Source: Canna indica
Lineage: Eukaryota; Streptophyta; Magnoliopsida; Zingiberales; Cannaceae
Direction of reading: 5' to 3'
Length of the DNA stretch: 64,000 bases
Assembly: GCA_034359265.1 (NCBI GenBank)
Contig: CP136890.1
Coordinates: forward strand, 70,495,501-70,559,500
Part shown: positions 11,471 to 23,944 of the stretch, in pieces
Numbering within the stretch: the first letter of the stretch is position 1
Layout: each line of letters starts with the position of its first letter
The notes under the pieces: model-generated
Seen by the model: only the letters and a program-made list of their open reading frames with translations
Told to the model about the DNA's origin: nothing
The model's database searches: none
Program-made: the position numbers and the translations under genes

Positions 11471-11803
11471 GATGTTAACCTGTAACTGATAAATTTCAAA
11501 ATTAGAAATTTCCATTGATACATTTATAACCTAATACATAACTTATACACCCATAAACACATTCATTCGAATACACATACATTCACACACACATCACAGA
11601 TACACCCAGATATATATCAAAATAATTATACTTATAATTATAATTATACACAATCATATAAAAAAATATACAAAATAAAAAGTATCGTATCAACACGATA
11701 CGAATTAATATATCAAGTCACAAAATAAGTAACTCTATCCAAGTAACCTGTATATAACAAGTCAATATCCAAGTCAATTGAGTCATAAAACAATAAAATC
11801 TCA

Positions 11804-13083
11804 CTACGACGGTGGAGGAAGGTCGAGATCATACAGCGGGGTCTGGAGTGCTTGAGTGTACAACGGCGTGGACTGAGTCGATGACGATGGATCTGAGTGT
11901 ACACCGTTGGACTGACCTATCATCTGTTTCAGCATGGCATGCATCTCACTCTGTCGTGCGACCGTCTCCTCCAATGTCGATATCCTCCTGTTCTGATCAT
12001 TAATCCTGGAGGTGAAGGCCCACTCACCGACTGCCGGAGGGGTTGGTGCCCTAAGTGGTCCGAACATGGCTCGCGCTTGGCCACTATTAGCAAAGCCATA
12101 GACGCGATCGTAGTCCCAGCCACCTGCAGCCTCGACCCACACTCCCGCGTCAAAGTCCTCGGGGGTGCCCCCGCGCTGCGTCACCGTCTGAGTGTAGGTC
12201 TCCTACATGAGTTTGGTTTTTGTTTCTTATTTTTCCTAAAACTTAAATTATAAATAAATAATGCATAATTGAAACAAATATACTTACCATGATGACTGCA
12301 GTGCAGGTGTCGATGTACTCCCCCGTTGCATGTCTTCTACAGGGAGTCCGCTCAAACACCTCCATCGGGGAGGGTCGCTGGATAGTCCCATCATCCATCA
12401 CCGTCGTCTACATTTACAAAACAAATATATTAATTAGTACACAGAGTAACAAATAAAATATATAATTCAAAATAAGGTATAATACTTACCATGTGTCTCG
12501 CGTGCACGACAAATGAAACAGAGCCGCCAGTGTGACGCGTTCCTCCCCCCGACATGCGATTTCTAGCCGCGGTCCGTGATACCTCCTACCACCGCTCGGT
12601 CGACCTACGCTTGCAGTTATACCTTTGCCGGGAAATGGCCTCCCACGCATTGTAAATGAATGACATTTGCTCCTCTGGCCAAGTATAACGAGTCTGCAAA
12701 ACAATAAAATCAGTACCAATAATAATCAAGCTGATTAAATTTTTTTAAATACATGTATATAAAAATTTTAAATACGTACCTCAAACTCACGCCAGAGCAT
12801 GTCCACGTGCTCACGCAGCACGTGAGACCAAGTAGGCCAGACCCCATGCATATATCGTCGGATTGTCCCCGATATAGTCCTGGGGACATCCTCCTGCTCG
12901 AACCTGCACAACCAAAATAAAGTACAATATTATATTATGATATAATGAAATATATATAATTCATAATACATTACCGCTCGCCAATCACAAAAATAAGTCG
13001 GCGTTGTTACCGCTCACCAATTCGTTAAAGCTCCAAGATCAAGACGTCGGTACATCCAACTTCGATCGCCCGACATGATTTTG
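11804..13083 (-). pseudogene. CACTA-1 TnpA-like gene fused by deletion to the start of the TNP2 gene
   Basis: Reading the minus strand downward: 13076-13015 codes MSGDRSWMYRRLDLGALTN, the start of the Transpos_assoc domain of TNP2. A deletion then joins it to the end of TnpA exon 1 (FVIGER, about 13005-12975). TnpA exon 2 lies at about 12905-12781 (TISGTIRRYMHGVWPTW, LWREFE, with a GTACGT donor). Exon 3 at about 12697-12491 is internally shortened (TRYTWPEEQMSFIYNAWEAI, NRMSGGGTRHTGGSVSF). Exon 4 is at about 12410-12285. The last exon, 12190-11804, codes QRGGTPEDFDAGVWVEAAGG and a predicted coiled coil (RISTLEETVARQSEM). The same exons occur in CACTA-2 at 38714-40251. The protein would bind the subterminal repeats. 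Confidence 0.75.
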
Positions 13084-13534
13084 TCAATCAATGGCAATAT
13101 CTTCAGTTAATATCTTTAGGTGAGATGGTCCTATTCCATTAGGGATTCATATTATTCATATTACACTAAATATTTCTTTTAACTGTTAACTTCATTCTAA
13201 ATTTCGGCAGCATCTCCCTAGAGTTCTCCGAATACGCATATCATTTAGGGGCGTATCAGAGAACAAGAGAGATACAATAGCCAAAATTTAAGAATGAGTT
13301 AATGGTTAAAAAAAAAACTAAGTACAATACAAATAATATGTTCCCAAATTGTCCAATTAGGGACAATTCAAGGGTTGTACGTTGTATAAAAGATCATCGA
13401 CTTCTTTTACTCGAACATACAACCCCCGAACAAATCTAATGTTTTTCTAAATCATATCCGACTCATCGATGCGTACGTAAAACGTATCAATTCGTCGGAT
13501 GGATGATTATTTTCTAAATATTTTGATGCCGTTT

Positions 13535-13640
13535 CGAGTGCACAGTGGATAATTCCGGCATGAGTCCAAAGTGGACGATTCTAGCGCGTGTCCAAAGTGG
13601 ATGATTCTAGCGCTTGTCCAAAGTGGACGATTCTAATTAA
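13535..13640. repeat. short minisatellite in the CACTA-1 leader
   Basis: About four copies of a unit near 29 bp contain GTCCAAAGTGGACGATTCT, each with a small GTCCA...TGGAC inverted repeat. The corresponding leader of CACTA-2 (37115-37280) has a similar array with the opposite sense. Confidence 0.65.
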
Positions 13641-14204
13641 TCTAAATCTAAAGATTAACATTAAAATTAATCTAAACTAGAATTAATTAACAGATATAAC
13701 CTAAAACTAAATCTAAATCTAATTAACATTAAAAAAACATTAAACATTATAATCTAAACATTTAACCTAGATTAATCTAAACATGAAAAATTAACCTAAA
13801 ACATGAAAATTTTATCTAAATAGTAAATAATTAACATTGATAATTAAACTGTAATAAAATTTTATTAGGGTTTAATTAAACCCTAATAAACTTTTGATTA
13901 GGGTTTAATAAAACCCTAACCAACATTCCGGTGCTGGAGTCCACAGTGGACTCCGAGGCCGACATCCAGTGTTTAACATTGGACACTGGACATTAGTCCG
14001 ACATCCGGTCGAAACCGTAATGTTTAGGGTTTCGGCCAGCCATAGTAAAGGAGAAGAGGAGATGGGAGCTAATACCCGGAATAGTTCGGCGTCAAAGGGC
14101 ACGGTGGACGACGTCGGTAGGCAGCGTCGGCGAGCAACGGTAGCAAGCGTCGGCAGAGAAGAAGGAAGTGGGGAAGAAAGGGGTCGGGCGCGATCGCGAG
14201 TTAA

Positions 14205-14591
14205 ATAAACTCATCAGCAGCGGCTGACTTATCCGTTGCAGAACCATTGTTAATAAATACATATCATCAACAATGGTCGCTCGTTCGTTGCAGAGCCATT
14301 ATTTATGAGTATTTTATTTTCGCGCTGCGAGTACGCCATCGACTAAAGAGCAACGGTGCAAAAACCATAAGTAGGCCGTTGCTAATGTGATAATATCATT
14401 AGCCGTTGTTGATAAGTTATTTCCTTTATGTTCCACGTTCGCGCCATCCACTTGTTAGCAACTACCCGAGCGGCCGTAAAAATGTCATTGCAAATTTATC
14501 ACATCTGCAACGGCTCGAGCGACCATAAGAACGTTGTTAGTCATTGCAACGGCGTGAGCGGACGTTGCTGATTAACACATTTCTAGTAGTG
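14205..14591. repeat. CACTA-1 subterminal repeats, right, and terminal inverted repeat
   Basis: Copies of GCAACGG, CCGTTGC and decayed forms lie between 14215 and 14575, then the terminal CTAGTAGTG. This is the promoter-proximal side of the minus-strand gene. Confidence 0.65.
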
Positions 14592-15265
14592 TTTCCCAAG
14601 ACAAGAAAGCCCAGAACGTGATCGTGAAAAGCAACTCATAGATTGTTGTAGGACAAGTCAATGACACCCGCCAAGCAAGGGACCCCTCCCTCGAAAGGTA
14701 TGTCTCGCTAGTACATATATTCTTTAATCACTAAGTTTGACAGTTGTGTGATTTAACACATACATCAGGAGGAAAATACCCGAGCCGACCTATTATTCAA
14801 GCTCACCAGCATCAGGAAACCTCAAAATAACAGGTCGGTCATCCAATAAATCCTCGAGCAACCGAGCATCCAACTGGGCGATATCTCGGCTGAGGTCAAA
14901 ATAGTCGAACAAGGCACAGACTGGAGGCCCCCATACATAGTCTACCTCAGACGAGGGGAAATCCCAGAGCATACCTTCAACCCAAGCAAATCCAAGAAGA
15001 TAGCAAGTTACTACACCCTCCTTGATGATCAACTCTCCAAGAGAGAATATTCTAGGCCGCTGCTCAAATGCATCAGCCAACCCCGAACAAATACTGTAAT
15101 GGTAGAAGTTCATGATGGCATTTGCGGCAATCACATCGGAGAAAGATCCTTGATAGCCAAGATCCTCCAGACCGAATACTTCTTGCCAACCACGAGGATA
15201 AATTGTAGTCTTTATGTCAAAAGGTGCAACAAATGCTAGAGATTCTCTAAGTCCCACAACATGCA
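14592..15265 (+). pseudogene. Tat-type second RNase H (rest) and integrase zinc-binding region
   Basis: Immediately after CACTA-1 the frame resumes with AQNVIVKSNS, a stop, then IVVGQVNDTRQARDPSLERY, which continues the second RNase H domain. At about 14770-14830 comes ADLLFKLTSIRKPQ, and at 14985-15262 the integrase HHCC region: YSRPLLKCIS, HDGICGNHIGERSLIAKIL and YVKRCNKC. The His and Cys ligands are visible. A long open frame on the opposite strand (14793-15266) is a shadow. The integrase core does not follow. Confidence 0.8.
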
Positions 15266-15800
15266 TATCAATTTATCAAGTGCATCTAAAATGCTCTCCT
15301 ATCATCATGCATATCTAAAATATACGCCCTCTAACTATATGCATGAATTAAAATAAAGTAGCTATGACATATTTTCCCCCTTTTGGTATTAATCAAGAAG
15401 GACAAGACGCAGTATAACTCAATGAAGCATTTTTTTTAAAAAAAACCACATTATCATTAAAACTTAAATTCGCCCCATTAAATAAAATCATACAAATAAT
15501 ACCATGCAAGGAGTTGTTGGTCGGTCGAAGTTCGATCGACCGAACTTTGACTAAAGATTATCGGAAATTTTTTATTTTGATCAAAACTGATTCCATAGCC
15601 TTTTTTATTGATTTTTTGCGAGTAGTCGATTTGGGTTTGGTTTAAGGCTTGATTTGGGTTTTAAATGGTTGGATCACAAAGGATCAACACATTTGAGGCT
15701 TAAAAGGGTTTATATAAAAAAAACAAGTCCTAAACCAATTTTTTGATACGCTTTGGTCCCAAGTTCCAATTCATTGAAAATTTACACTTTGGTATCCAAA
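15266..15800 (-). repeat. scrap of a copia 3' region in reverse, then unassigned AT-rich DNA
   Basis: CCCCCTTTTGGTATTAATCA (15378-15397) is the reverse complement of the TTGATTRATRYCAAAAGGGGG motif found before copia polypurine tracts. GGTCGGTCGA/TCGACCGA at 15520-15540 resembles the palindromic motif of the copia LTR at 3681-4617. Boundaries are vague and no coding sequence is seen. Confidence 0.4.
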
Positions 15801-15849
15801 ATTGAACTTTGGCGCGCATATCATACTCCCACCTGAAATGCACACTTGT

Positions 15850-16990
15850 TAAACACATTAAAAATATTTTTGTTATCATTAAAACTAATATTGCTTCCAA
15901 GGTTGAAAACCTTAGGTCAATACGAGCAACATCCTCTTTAGATTTTCAATTTCGCTTAGATCATTCCAATCACAGTCTTCGTGTGCTAATTAACATCAGA
16001 CTTGAAATTATTTCTCAATCAAACCATTACTTACTAGTATGTGATCATCAAATTAAACCAAAAGTGAGACCTACTTTGAAAACCTTTGGTCAACAATTTA
16101 TCAACCACATCCTTTGTTATTACATTGAATGGTAAGTTATCTAGCTTGTTTAGAGCCCATATGGGGATTAGGCAGGGAGACCCCTTTCACATTATTATAT
16201 ATTTTAACGGCTAAATGTCTAACAAACTTGGCAAACAGTGTTGTTTAAAATAATAAGAACACTCCTTTTAAATTTAAGAACTCATTGGAATTTGCACACA
16301 TCATGGTTGTTGATGATATCCTAGTAGCCTTTTGAACAAATCAAAAATCAATTAGGAATATCATGGCCAATTTTAAAAAGTACTCTTAACTCACTAGACA
16401 AAGAATTAACTTGGACAAATCACAAATATTCTTTCCAAAGAATTCAAGTCCAAAATGCATATCTACCATATGCAACAAGTTGGGTATGAAACAAGGATCT
16501 TATCATTTTAAATAGGGTATCTAGGCACTCAGGTTGTCCCTAAAAAGCCCCCTCCCAATATTCTTAAACATATCATTGATCATATAAGTGAGAAGTTAGG
16601 GAAATGGCAGATAAATTACCTTTGCCAAGCTCTAAAAATTATTCTCATTGATTAAGCCTTAACTCAATTCCTATTCATACACAAATTGTTTCCTAGTTCT
16701 CACAAAATAACCCGAAACAAATATGTTAACTCATCAAGAACTTCCTTTGGACTAGGCAACAAAATTAAAAATGTCTACAACATCTTTTATCATAGAATAC
16801 TATTACTTTACTCAAAAAAAAATAGTGGGCCTAGGTATTAGAGATCTCTAAACCCAGAGCATTTCTCTCCCGTCAATATCTAAGCGTACTTAAATAATTT
16901 TGAACCTTATGGATCAAAATTGTCAAAACCAAATACCCTCCAACTATGTAAATACTTTCACTCTTGTTCACTATTCTTATGCATTGAAAC
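15850..16990 (+). pseudogene. LINE reverse transcriptase fragment, heavily decayed
   Basis: GIRQGDP (16163-16183) and VVDDILVA (about 16310) are RT catalytic landmarks, followed by KSQIFFPKNSSPKC, PPPNILKHIIDHI and LGKWQINYL (to about 16620). The order equals that of plant L1 elements, but there are frequent stops and the alignment changes frame. It is a different copy from the one at 4618 and more AT-rich. CACTA-A begins directly to the right at 16997. Confidence 0.7.
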
Positions 16991-17027
16991 TCTATACACT
17001 ACAACATTTAGGTTTTTTTATAGCTTT

Positions 17028-17060
17028 TAACGATAGCATTCTAACAAAATGCTATCGTTA
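17028..17060. repeat. CACTA-A subterminal hairpin
   Basis: TAACGATAGCATT (17028-17040) and AATGCTATCGTTA (17048-17060) form a perfect 13-bp stem with a 7-base loop, 31 bases inside the terminus. This matches the subterminal hairpins of plant CACTA elements. No further copies are seen nearby. Confidence 0.75.
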
Positions 17061-19521
17061 ACATGCTGAAATTTCATCGCGCGGGGTAAGTCCCACCTTT
17101 TTTTTGCCATCGACAAAATAAACCTGCATCCCCCCTTCTTTTCCCTCACCGCAACAAAAACCCATAACCTGCGACAAAAACCCTGACCCCGTGTCAACCC
17201 CTTTTCCTCCGGCGAGAGCCCGTTGCCGAGAGTCCGCTCGCTGATCGCCGGCACGTGAACACTACTTTCAGATCGCCCCAAAGCCCACGAACAATCTGAT
17301 CTCCAGTGCGTCTTCTTCCTTCATCCACTCTCTAATCGCTACTCGCTGCTGATCTCCGCGCGTGAACGCTACTCGCTGCTCGCTGATCGCTGGTACACAC
17401 TCCCCCTTCATTCCCTTGAGTCCACCCTTCCGATACTTTGACCGACAAAAAACAATCTAATCTCCAGTGTGTCTTCTTCCTCCGTCCTTGTTTTGGTTTA
17501 TCTTTCTCTGCTATCTACAAAAAATAATCTGTTTTGATCGATCTTTCTCTAAATTAGTTTTTTTTCTAGGAAAACCCTAGAAAAGTAGATCGCCACCTGA
17601 ATAGTGACTTGCGACAACCAAGATGAAGGCCAATGGACCTCTGTAGGTTCGCCCCTTTCCCTTCCCTTTTTCCCTCCTTCTTTCTTTTTGATTGTCATCG
17701 TGTAGTTTATTTGGACCTCTGTAGGTTCTAAATTTTGTTCTCTCTCCTTTTTTTTAAAGTACTGCTCCAGTGCGTTGTATTGATGCTTATTAAAATCTGT
17801 GTTTTTTTTTCTTGATTGAAATATATTTTTTAATCTCTTGATGCTATTTCTTTCTATAATCTGATAAAAGCTTGCAGTTGGAACTTATGTTATTTCCAGG
17901 ATTTCCCCTCTTTCAATTGTGAGCAAGGTAGTGCTATCCTTTAAATACTCTACCCCCTGCAGATGCTTGACCTAAGATTCAATATTTTTGGCCCGAGTTG
18001 TGAAATGTATGTTGTTTTGCTGCACTGGACTTTTAAGGTTTTCACTTAAAAATCTGTTTTTGATTAGAAGCCTTCTTCCTTGGTTGTAAAGTGTAAGTAA
18101 TTTTAGAAAGTATAGAATGGAGTTACTCAGTATTTAAAAGCTTGCTAACTTTTAAAATATTCTGATAATGCATATTATGTAAAGTATAACTTTTACAGTT
18201 TGGTTTAGTTCTAAAAGCTTGCTTATTCTGTGCATATTCGGATTAAAAGCTTGCTTCCTTGGTTGTAAAGTGTAACTTTTACAGTTTGGTTCAGTTCAGT
18301 TTAATGGTTTAAACTGATAATGCATATTTTGTGCTTCACAAGTTGTAGTGATAACAAGTTAATTAGTTTATATCAAAATATTTGAAACAATCTTCTTAAA
18401 ATTTCTCTCAATCATCCTCTTTTGATTATTAAATATTATCAATTATTATTATTGTTCTTCGAAAGCTCACCTAAATTTATACAATATGGAAGTAACCAGA
18501 ATCTATAATAGGGGTAGGCAAGCAATTATAGCACCACCATGAACAAAACAAGTGATAATTGTAAGAGTATTAGGTGTATGTAGAGTTATTGGGTATATAG
18601 GGGCATTAGGCATATGTGATTAGAAAATCATTTAATTTTCTTTCCTCTTAAATTTCTTTCGGTTCCTATTTGCTTCATTGATGTTATATCAGGTGTACTC
18701 TGCATAAATAATTGTATTCAAGTTTCTCTTTCATATGCTATTCTATCATATCATATTATGGTTTGTTTTTATTTTGTTAAGATTTTTTATAAATTGGATA
18801 ATTCTTTTTTATTTTTGTTTCTTTCAGAAAATGACAATGGCATATACATCTTTTCAAAGTTTTGATTGATAATGCTGAATGTTCTAAGTAAACTCTGAAT
18901 TAATAGTAGCAAAATAAAAGAACATATTTGTACAAACACCTGTCGAGTGATACAATGGCTTTTGCACTTTATACTCATACAATGATGCAATGACTTTTCT
19001 TTTTAGGAGGCTACATGACATTAAAGGTCAATTGCTCTCACATCATTTTAAAGTTCATTTGTCTTTTGGAATATATACATAGAACAATATGCATGCATGC
19101 ATTCACTTATTATATATACGCCATGGTCTTAACTCTCCTTTTTTATATTTTAGCCATTTGCCATACATAATAAGAGCTATGAGAGAGACCTCATATCAAA
19201 GACACATGTGATTTCAAGTCCTGAATGCATATTTTATTTGTTTATTTCATTATATTCCAGCAATACATAGTATTTTTAAATTTTCTTATGCAAGTGTGGT
19301 TTAACCGTTGTTTGCTTATTGTTTTAATTTGGTTTAACATTATCCTGATACATAGACATATGTCACCCCACCTCACTTGTTATGCTACTAAATTAAAATA
19401 TATTTTTTTTTGCCACGTAGGTATTTGAATTACCAACTGAGAAAGAGTAAAAGTAAGTACTTTGATTTAAAATAGAAAAGCGAAAGCTACAAACATTTAA
19501 AGACAGAGGAAAATATCTGAG
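17061..19521. other. CACTA-A 5' region: GC-rich leader, then AT-rich repeats
   Basis: 17080-17660 is GC-richer, with CGCTGCTCGCTGATCGC-type short repeats and several GTAGGTT/CAGATC pieces that look like a promoter and untranslated first exon. 17860-18350 contains four copies of TAAAAGCTTGC (near 17868, 18137, 18211, 18245) and repeated CTTCCTTGGTTGTAAAGTGTAA pieces. 18350-19520 is AT-rich with no gene visible. Confidence 0.45.
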
Positions 19522-22500
19522 ATGGACAAAATCTGGGTCCATCTTAGTAGGTACTTTGATTTAGGTTTGTCAATTTTATTTTTTTGTAGTTATAGATAGT
19601 TATCTGAGTTTATTTATTTTGTTTAAATTGGTAGAGCATTAGAGGAATATGTTCAAGAAGCATGAAAGTTTATTACAATGACTGATACAATTACAAAAAA
19701 TTTAGGGATAATTTTGTGTCCTTGTAAAAATTGTAAAAACTCGAGGCATCATAGTTTAGAAACTATTCATGAGCATCTAATCATAAGGGGAATAGATCGT
19801 ACATATACGAAGTGGTTATTCATGGATAACTAATTTATAGTAATAATATTGAAGATATGGAGTTCTCTAACACATATAACTTATATATGGCTGCAAATCT
19901 GAGTGATGAAAATTATATGGAGCCTCTTAGTGAAACAAATAATGAGGAGTTTGATAGAGAATTAGAGGATGCTCAAACCCCTTTGTATGTTGGTTGTACA
20001 AAGTACACAAAATTGTCATCTGTTGTAGCATTATACAAGGTTAAAACTGCGAATGGATGGTCCAACAAAGGCTTCAATGAACTTTTAGAAATTTTACATG
20101 ATATGTTACCTATGGACAATGTACTTCTCAAGTCCATTAATGAGGTGAAAAAAATGATTAAAAAAATTAATTTAGGTTGTCAAAAACTTCATGCATGTGT
20201 CAAAGATTGTTGTTTGTTTAGAAAGGAGAAAGAATCATTAGAGAATTGTCATACATACATGTGGTTCTTCAAGGTGGAAAGTGGATGAAAGAACAAAAGA
20301 GGTTCGTATTGGTATACCTACGAAAGTATTGAGGTACTTTCCTATTCAAACAAGGTTTAATAGGATGTTCAGGTCACCAAATATGGTTGAAGCATTAGTT
20401 TGGCATTCTACTCATAAAAGTGCTGATGGAAAGATGTGTCATCCTGTTGATTCATTGTCTTGGGAGCTAATTGATAAAAAGTGACCTAATTTTTCCATTG
20501 ATCCACGCAATTTAAGGTTTGGACTTGCTACAGATGGATTTAATCATTTTAGCATTCAAAGCTCCAAATATAGTTGTTGGCCAGTTATGTTAGTTATATA
20601 TAACTTGCCTCCATGGTAATGCATGAAAAAGGAAAATATTCTTTTGACATTGATGATTTCAAGTCCTAAACAACTTGGAAATGACATTGACATATATCTG
20701 CAACCTCTTATAGATGATTTGCAATATCTCTGGAATGAGGGCATGAATGTGTATGACTCATTTACTAAATCATCCTTTAAATTAAAAGTTATTATGTTAT
20801 GGACAATCAATGATTTTCCAGCATATGGTAATCTTGCTGGATGTACTACCAAAGGTGAAAAAGCATGTCCATTATGTGGAGAGCATACTCATTCACATTG
20901 GTTAAAACATAGTAAGAAATTTGCATACATGGGCCATAGGCGTTTCCTTCTGCCATCTCATCCATTTTGAAAAAAGCGAGCTTGGTTTGATGGACATAAA
21001 GAGAAAGCAAGGAATCCTGGAATCAAAAGTGGAAGCAACATACTAGAAAATCTAAAAGATTTTGTCAATGAGTGGGGAAAGAGAAAGCAGAAAAAATGAA
21101 AGAATGGTCAAGGAAGTGTGAATATGTGGAAAAAATGATCAATCTTTTTTGATCTACCATATTGGGAGGTAATAATATTATACACAATCTATTTTGTTTT
21201 AGATTCTAAACTTAGGTTCATAATAGAAACACAACTTTTATCATGTTTTCTTATAGGTATTGCCATTACGTCACAATTTGGACGTAATGCATATTGAAAA
21301 GAATATATGTGAAAACATCATCGGTACACTTTTAGATATAGATGGCAAATTCAAGGATGGATTGAATGCACGAAAAGACTTGGAAGAAATGCACATTAGA
21401 CCAAACTTGTATCCTGAACCACGAGGGACTAGAACATACCTTCCTCCAGCACCTCATACATTAACTAGGTTTGAGAAAAAGAAATTTTGCAAAGTCCTAT
21501 ATGATTTGAAGGTGCCTGATGGTTATAGCTCAAATGTTGGTAATTGCATATCTGTAGAATATTGTAAAATTTCGAGATTGAAGTCGCATGATTGTCATGT
21601 TTTAATGCAACAGTTGTTAACCGTTTCATTAAGAGGGTTGCTTCCCAAAGGTCCAAGGAATGCAATTATGAGGTTATGTTTTTTCTTCAACAAGTTATGC
21701 CAGCGAGTAATAGATAAGGAGAAATTGTTAAATCTAGAGGATGAAGTCGTAGAAATATTATGCTTGTTTGAAAGGTTTTTCCCACCTTCTTTTTTTGTCA
21801 TAATGACTCATTTGCCTACTCACTTGGGACGAGAAGCACGATTATGTGGACCGGTCCAATTTCGTTGGATGTATCCTTTTGAAAGGTTAAATTGTATCCA
21901 ATATAATCATGATTTCTTTCTTTTTTAATATTTGGTTCTCCTTCATTTTACATTTTAAAATTTAATGTGTAGGCAAATGAAGATACTCAAAGAGTATGTT
22001 AAAAATCGTGCACGACCGGAAGGTTGTATTGCTAAATGCTACCTTGCAGAAGAATGTATTTCATTATGCAATTCATTCATTGATCATCCTATTCAAGTGG
22101 ATTGTCTTGGTCGCAATCAAAATGTTACCAATGAGGGAAATATCGAAGGTCGTGCACTTGGAAGTGGAACATCAATCATGTTAAGTGATTAAATGTTAGA
22201 ATGTGCACATAGATATGTTCTATTCAATACAACCATAGTTGAGCCCTTTTTGGAGTAAGATATTTCATTACTCAATGGTTATATTGAATAAAACATATCT
22301 TTTAGAACATCCTAATTAATTTATGTCTTATATTAGAATGCATTTGGAGGAACTAAAACAAACAAATAAAGGACTTGAAAGAAATACAAGTTTGTTATGG
22401 AAGAGACATTCAGAACAGCCTAAAATCTGAATCTTTAGTAAATGTCTATATATTCCAAATAAATAATTACTATAACTTATTTTTGGTAGATTCAAGCTGA

Positions 22501-23098
22501 CTATAGTGATAGTGATGTGTCAAATACACTATAGATGCTTTCATTTGGACCTAAAAATAATGTTCTATCTTACAAAAAATATATCATCAATGGCCAACGA
22601 TTTCATACAAAGAATGTTGAGAATTCAACACAAAATAGTGGTGTTATGCTTGAAACGACAATTGTGTGTAGGTTAAGCGCAAGAGATAACACACAAGTTA
22701 TCGATGTGGTTTCGTATTATGGGGTGATAAGAGAAATAATTATTTTAGATTATTTTGTATTGTCAGTTCCACTATTTAAATGTAATTGGGCAAGTGTACC
22801 TAATGACATTAAGGTTGAAGAAGGTTTGACACTTGTGAATTTACATGCGGGTCAAAGTCAATTTGAGAGGGATCGTTTTATCTTAGCATCATAAGCAAAG
22901 CAAGTATTTTATGCAAGAGAAAATGAAACATCCAATTGGTATATTGTGCTTAAAGCTCCACCAACAGGCTTCTATGACTTAGAAGAATTGATTGAGAATG
23001 AAGATGCACAATTGATTGTACAACATGATAATATAGTTGAATTGGCCAATTATGACATCAATGAAGAGTCTAGGTATGTAAGAGAAAATTGTGAATGA
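19522..23098 (+). pseudogene. TNP2-type CACTA transposase (Transpos_assoc, TNP2, DUF4218, DUF4216), broken
   Basis: Exon 1 (19522-19565) codes MDKIWVHLSRYFDL, the Transpos_assoc start; exon 2 continues to WLFMDN (19832). LYVGCTKYTKLS and NGWSNKGFNELLEIL, then GIPTKVLRYFPIQ and DIDIYLQPLIDDLQYLW, LWTINDFPAYGNLAG, are TNP2 core. After an intron at about 21170-21256 comes LRHNLDVMHIEKN, the family signature, and DUF4218 to about 21886. 21973-22430 holds NRARPEGCIAKCYLAEECI and a LECAHRYVLFNT segment. 22500-23098 is DUF4216 with FKCNWAS. It would cut the CACTA ends. A 4-base duplication near 20251-20258 shifts the frame, there is a shift near 19828, and stops lie at about 19667, 20482, 20620, 20968 and 22893. 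Confidence 0.88.
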
Positions 23099-23944
23099 AT
23101 TTTTGTGTAATGCACCTTATAGGCATGACGTTATCTCTCTCTTTTATATTCTTTTATGTGCTAGTGAAAGGTTCCTTAATTTTACAGATTTGGTTATTTT
23201 TACTAAATTTCTCTTTTACAGATTTGGTTACTATATTTATAGATATATTAAAAATTGTTTTGTTCCAGTCTTTAGCATTTCTAGAAGTAGCAAGGAAAGC
23301 AAATTTCAATGGTATTTCAACTCTAATATTTGCTGGATTTTCATCCAAAAGGTGAACTTTTTTGCATTCTCCTTTAATTCATCAACTTTCCATATTTTTA
23401 TATTTTGATCTTAATTCATCAACTTTTCATATCTACGCACAGGGTTGCTGAAAACCATCAATTGACACGCCCCAAATACAGGGTCACGTGACCGGCCAGG
23501 GTATATGTGCCTATACCATGTAGCCTAACTCATACACATGCCAACATCATAAAATAGCGGAATAAACAACAGCTTTTAATAATAAGAAGAACCAAAACAG
23601 ATTTTTATGACTACGACTGCTAACTAGGACTGCTATGAGATCATACGGCTCCACTGCCCTCCGGCTGCGCCAAGTGCTCCAGCCCACCTCAACGGTCTAG
23701 CTCTGCAAAATAAAATAACAACAATGGGTGAATTCAAAGAACTCAGTGAGCGGTCCTACCGACCCCCACAAAAAAAATAACACAGAGATAAGCAAGAATA
23801 ACATCTATCTCTACAAGGGGTAAGGTCATGAATGTGTGACTAGTTAACAGGCCAACTCGCCTATACCTGCCCGAAGGCAGCCAACACCCAAACGGTGAAG
23901 AACAACAGGCCTAAGCCTACCATGCCCTAAGGCAAACAACACAT

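Larger units (their letters stand above)
11019..14591 (-). mobile_element. CACTA-1: CACTA (En/Spm) transposon with target duplication TTT
   Basis: The element starts CACTACTGGAA (11019) and ends TTCTAGTAGTG (14591), and TTT stands on both sides (11016-11018, 14592-14594). It has subterminal GCAACGG/CCGTTGC repeats at both ends and a decayed TnpA-like gene on the minus strand. Its left end matches the reverse complement of the right end of CACTA-2, so it belongs to the same family in opposite orientation. The transposase (TNP2) core is missing and only the first codons of that gene remain (near 13075), so it depends on a partner in trans. Confidence 0.9.
7640..15265 (+). mobile_element. Ty3/gypsy element of the Tat type, decayed, split by CACTA-1
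   Basis: The order is primer-binding site (7747), gag, protease, RT, RNase H, a second RNase H and the integrase zinc-binding region. Two RNase H domains in series are diagnostic of the Tat lineage. The reading breaks at 11018 and resumes at 14592 on either side of a CACTA transposon. The region before the primer-binding site (about 7640-7745) may be the end of a truncated 5' LTR. The integrase catalytic core and 3' LTR are not present. Stops and frameshifts are frequent throughout. Confidence 0.82.

Noticed and set aside
14793..15266. 157-codon minus-strand open frame
   Set aside because: The plus strand carries the recognisable RNase H and integrase HHCC sequence here; the minus frame is a shadow.
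15809..16135. 108-codon open frame before the second LINE fragment
   Set aside because: No recognisable domain; possibly decayed LINE sequence, not supported as a gene.
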